DNA of 31,675 nucleotides from Zygnema circumcarinatum (lineage: Eukaryota > Streptophyta > Zygnematophyceae > Zygnematales > Zygnemataceae). A program made the translations under genes and the position numbers. The notes beneath the pieces were generated by a model, which was given only the letters and a program-made list of their open reading frames with translations, searched no databases and was not told the DNA's origin. This document shows, one piece after another, positions 31,505 to 31,675 of this stretch (position 1 is its first letter; each line of letters starts with the position of its first letter). The stretch covers positions 1,486,268 through 1,517,942 of the forward strand of contig CM074820.1 in assembly GCA_037447605.1 (NCBI GenBank), read 5' to 3'.

Positions 31505-31675
31505 GGCGGGGGAGAGGGGAGGGGAGAGGGGGGAGAGGGGGGAGTGGGAGAGAGGGAGAGAGAGTGGGAGAGGAGGGAGAGGGAGGAGGAGGAGGGGGGG
31601 AGGGAGAAGGAGAAGGAGAGGGAGAGAGAGAAGGAGAGGGAGGGGGGTAGGGAGAGGGAGAAGGAGAGGGAGGGG
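31505..31675. repeat. GA-rich polypurine tract at window edge
   Basis: GGGAGAGGGGAGAGGGGGGAGAG units to the end of the window. By analogy with the other tracts here it is either the leader of a plus-strand gene starting just outside or an intron of a minus-strand gene. Confidence 0.85.

Overview
This is eukaryotic nuclear DNA, most likely from the plant lineage (Streptophyta). The evidence is many GT-AG introns, plant-type very-long-chain 3-oxoacyl-CoA reductase and fused RIBA genes, a plant DUF7733-like membrane protein, and a nuclear-style tRNA-Leu. The density of (CT)n/(GA)n tracts and the presence of a 3D-domain gene make me favour a streptophyte alga or early land plant, with Zygnematophyceae such as Closterium as one possibility. 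I cannot fix the species from this window.

Layout: (1) 333-696 (-), first coding exon of a DUF7733-like membrane protein whose remainder lies left of the window. (2) 2058-2138 (-), tRNA-Leu(AAG). (3) 2837-4732 (-), a complete three-exon KCR gene of fatty-acid elongation. (4) 4733-6719, an intergenic region with three families of short repeats. (5) 6720-11141 (+), a LINES-family protein with nine or ten exons. (6) 12262-14571 (+), a six-exon gene whose reconstructed protein carries a full 3D domain, a fold otherwise familiar from bacterial cell-wall lytic enzymes. (7) 15699-16658, a 960-bp foldback (MITE-like) element with long terminal inverted repeats and a 6-bp target duplication. (8) 17571-22425 (+), a ten-exon RIBA gene with an intact GTP cyclohydrolase II half and a DHBP-synthase half that has lost its acidic active-site loop. 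(9) 23866-30350 (-), a long coiled-coil protein gene that converges on RIBA. (10) 30351-31675, its upstream region, with clusters of CACGTG and GTAC, ending in a polypurine tract at the window edge.

Intron-exon models were built by hand from splice sites and reading-frame continuity. For KCR, LINES, 3D and RIBA the exon sums are exact multiples of three, with compatible phases at every junction. The exons of the coiled-coil gene between 27624 and 25032 also join in phase, but its middle part (29503-28428) is unresolved. No operon logic applies. KCR acts in the ER, RIBA and perhaps the 3D protein in the plastid, and LINES probably in the nucleus or cytosol.

Two window-wide patterns stand out. 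Polypurine tracts on the coding strand lie just upstream of start codons, and polypyrimidine tracts on the coding strand lie in introns, so low-complexity strand bias tracks gene orientation. G-box (CACGTG) elements recur in almost every upstream region.
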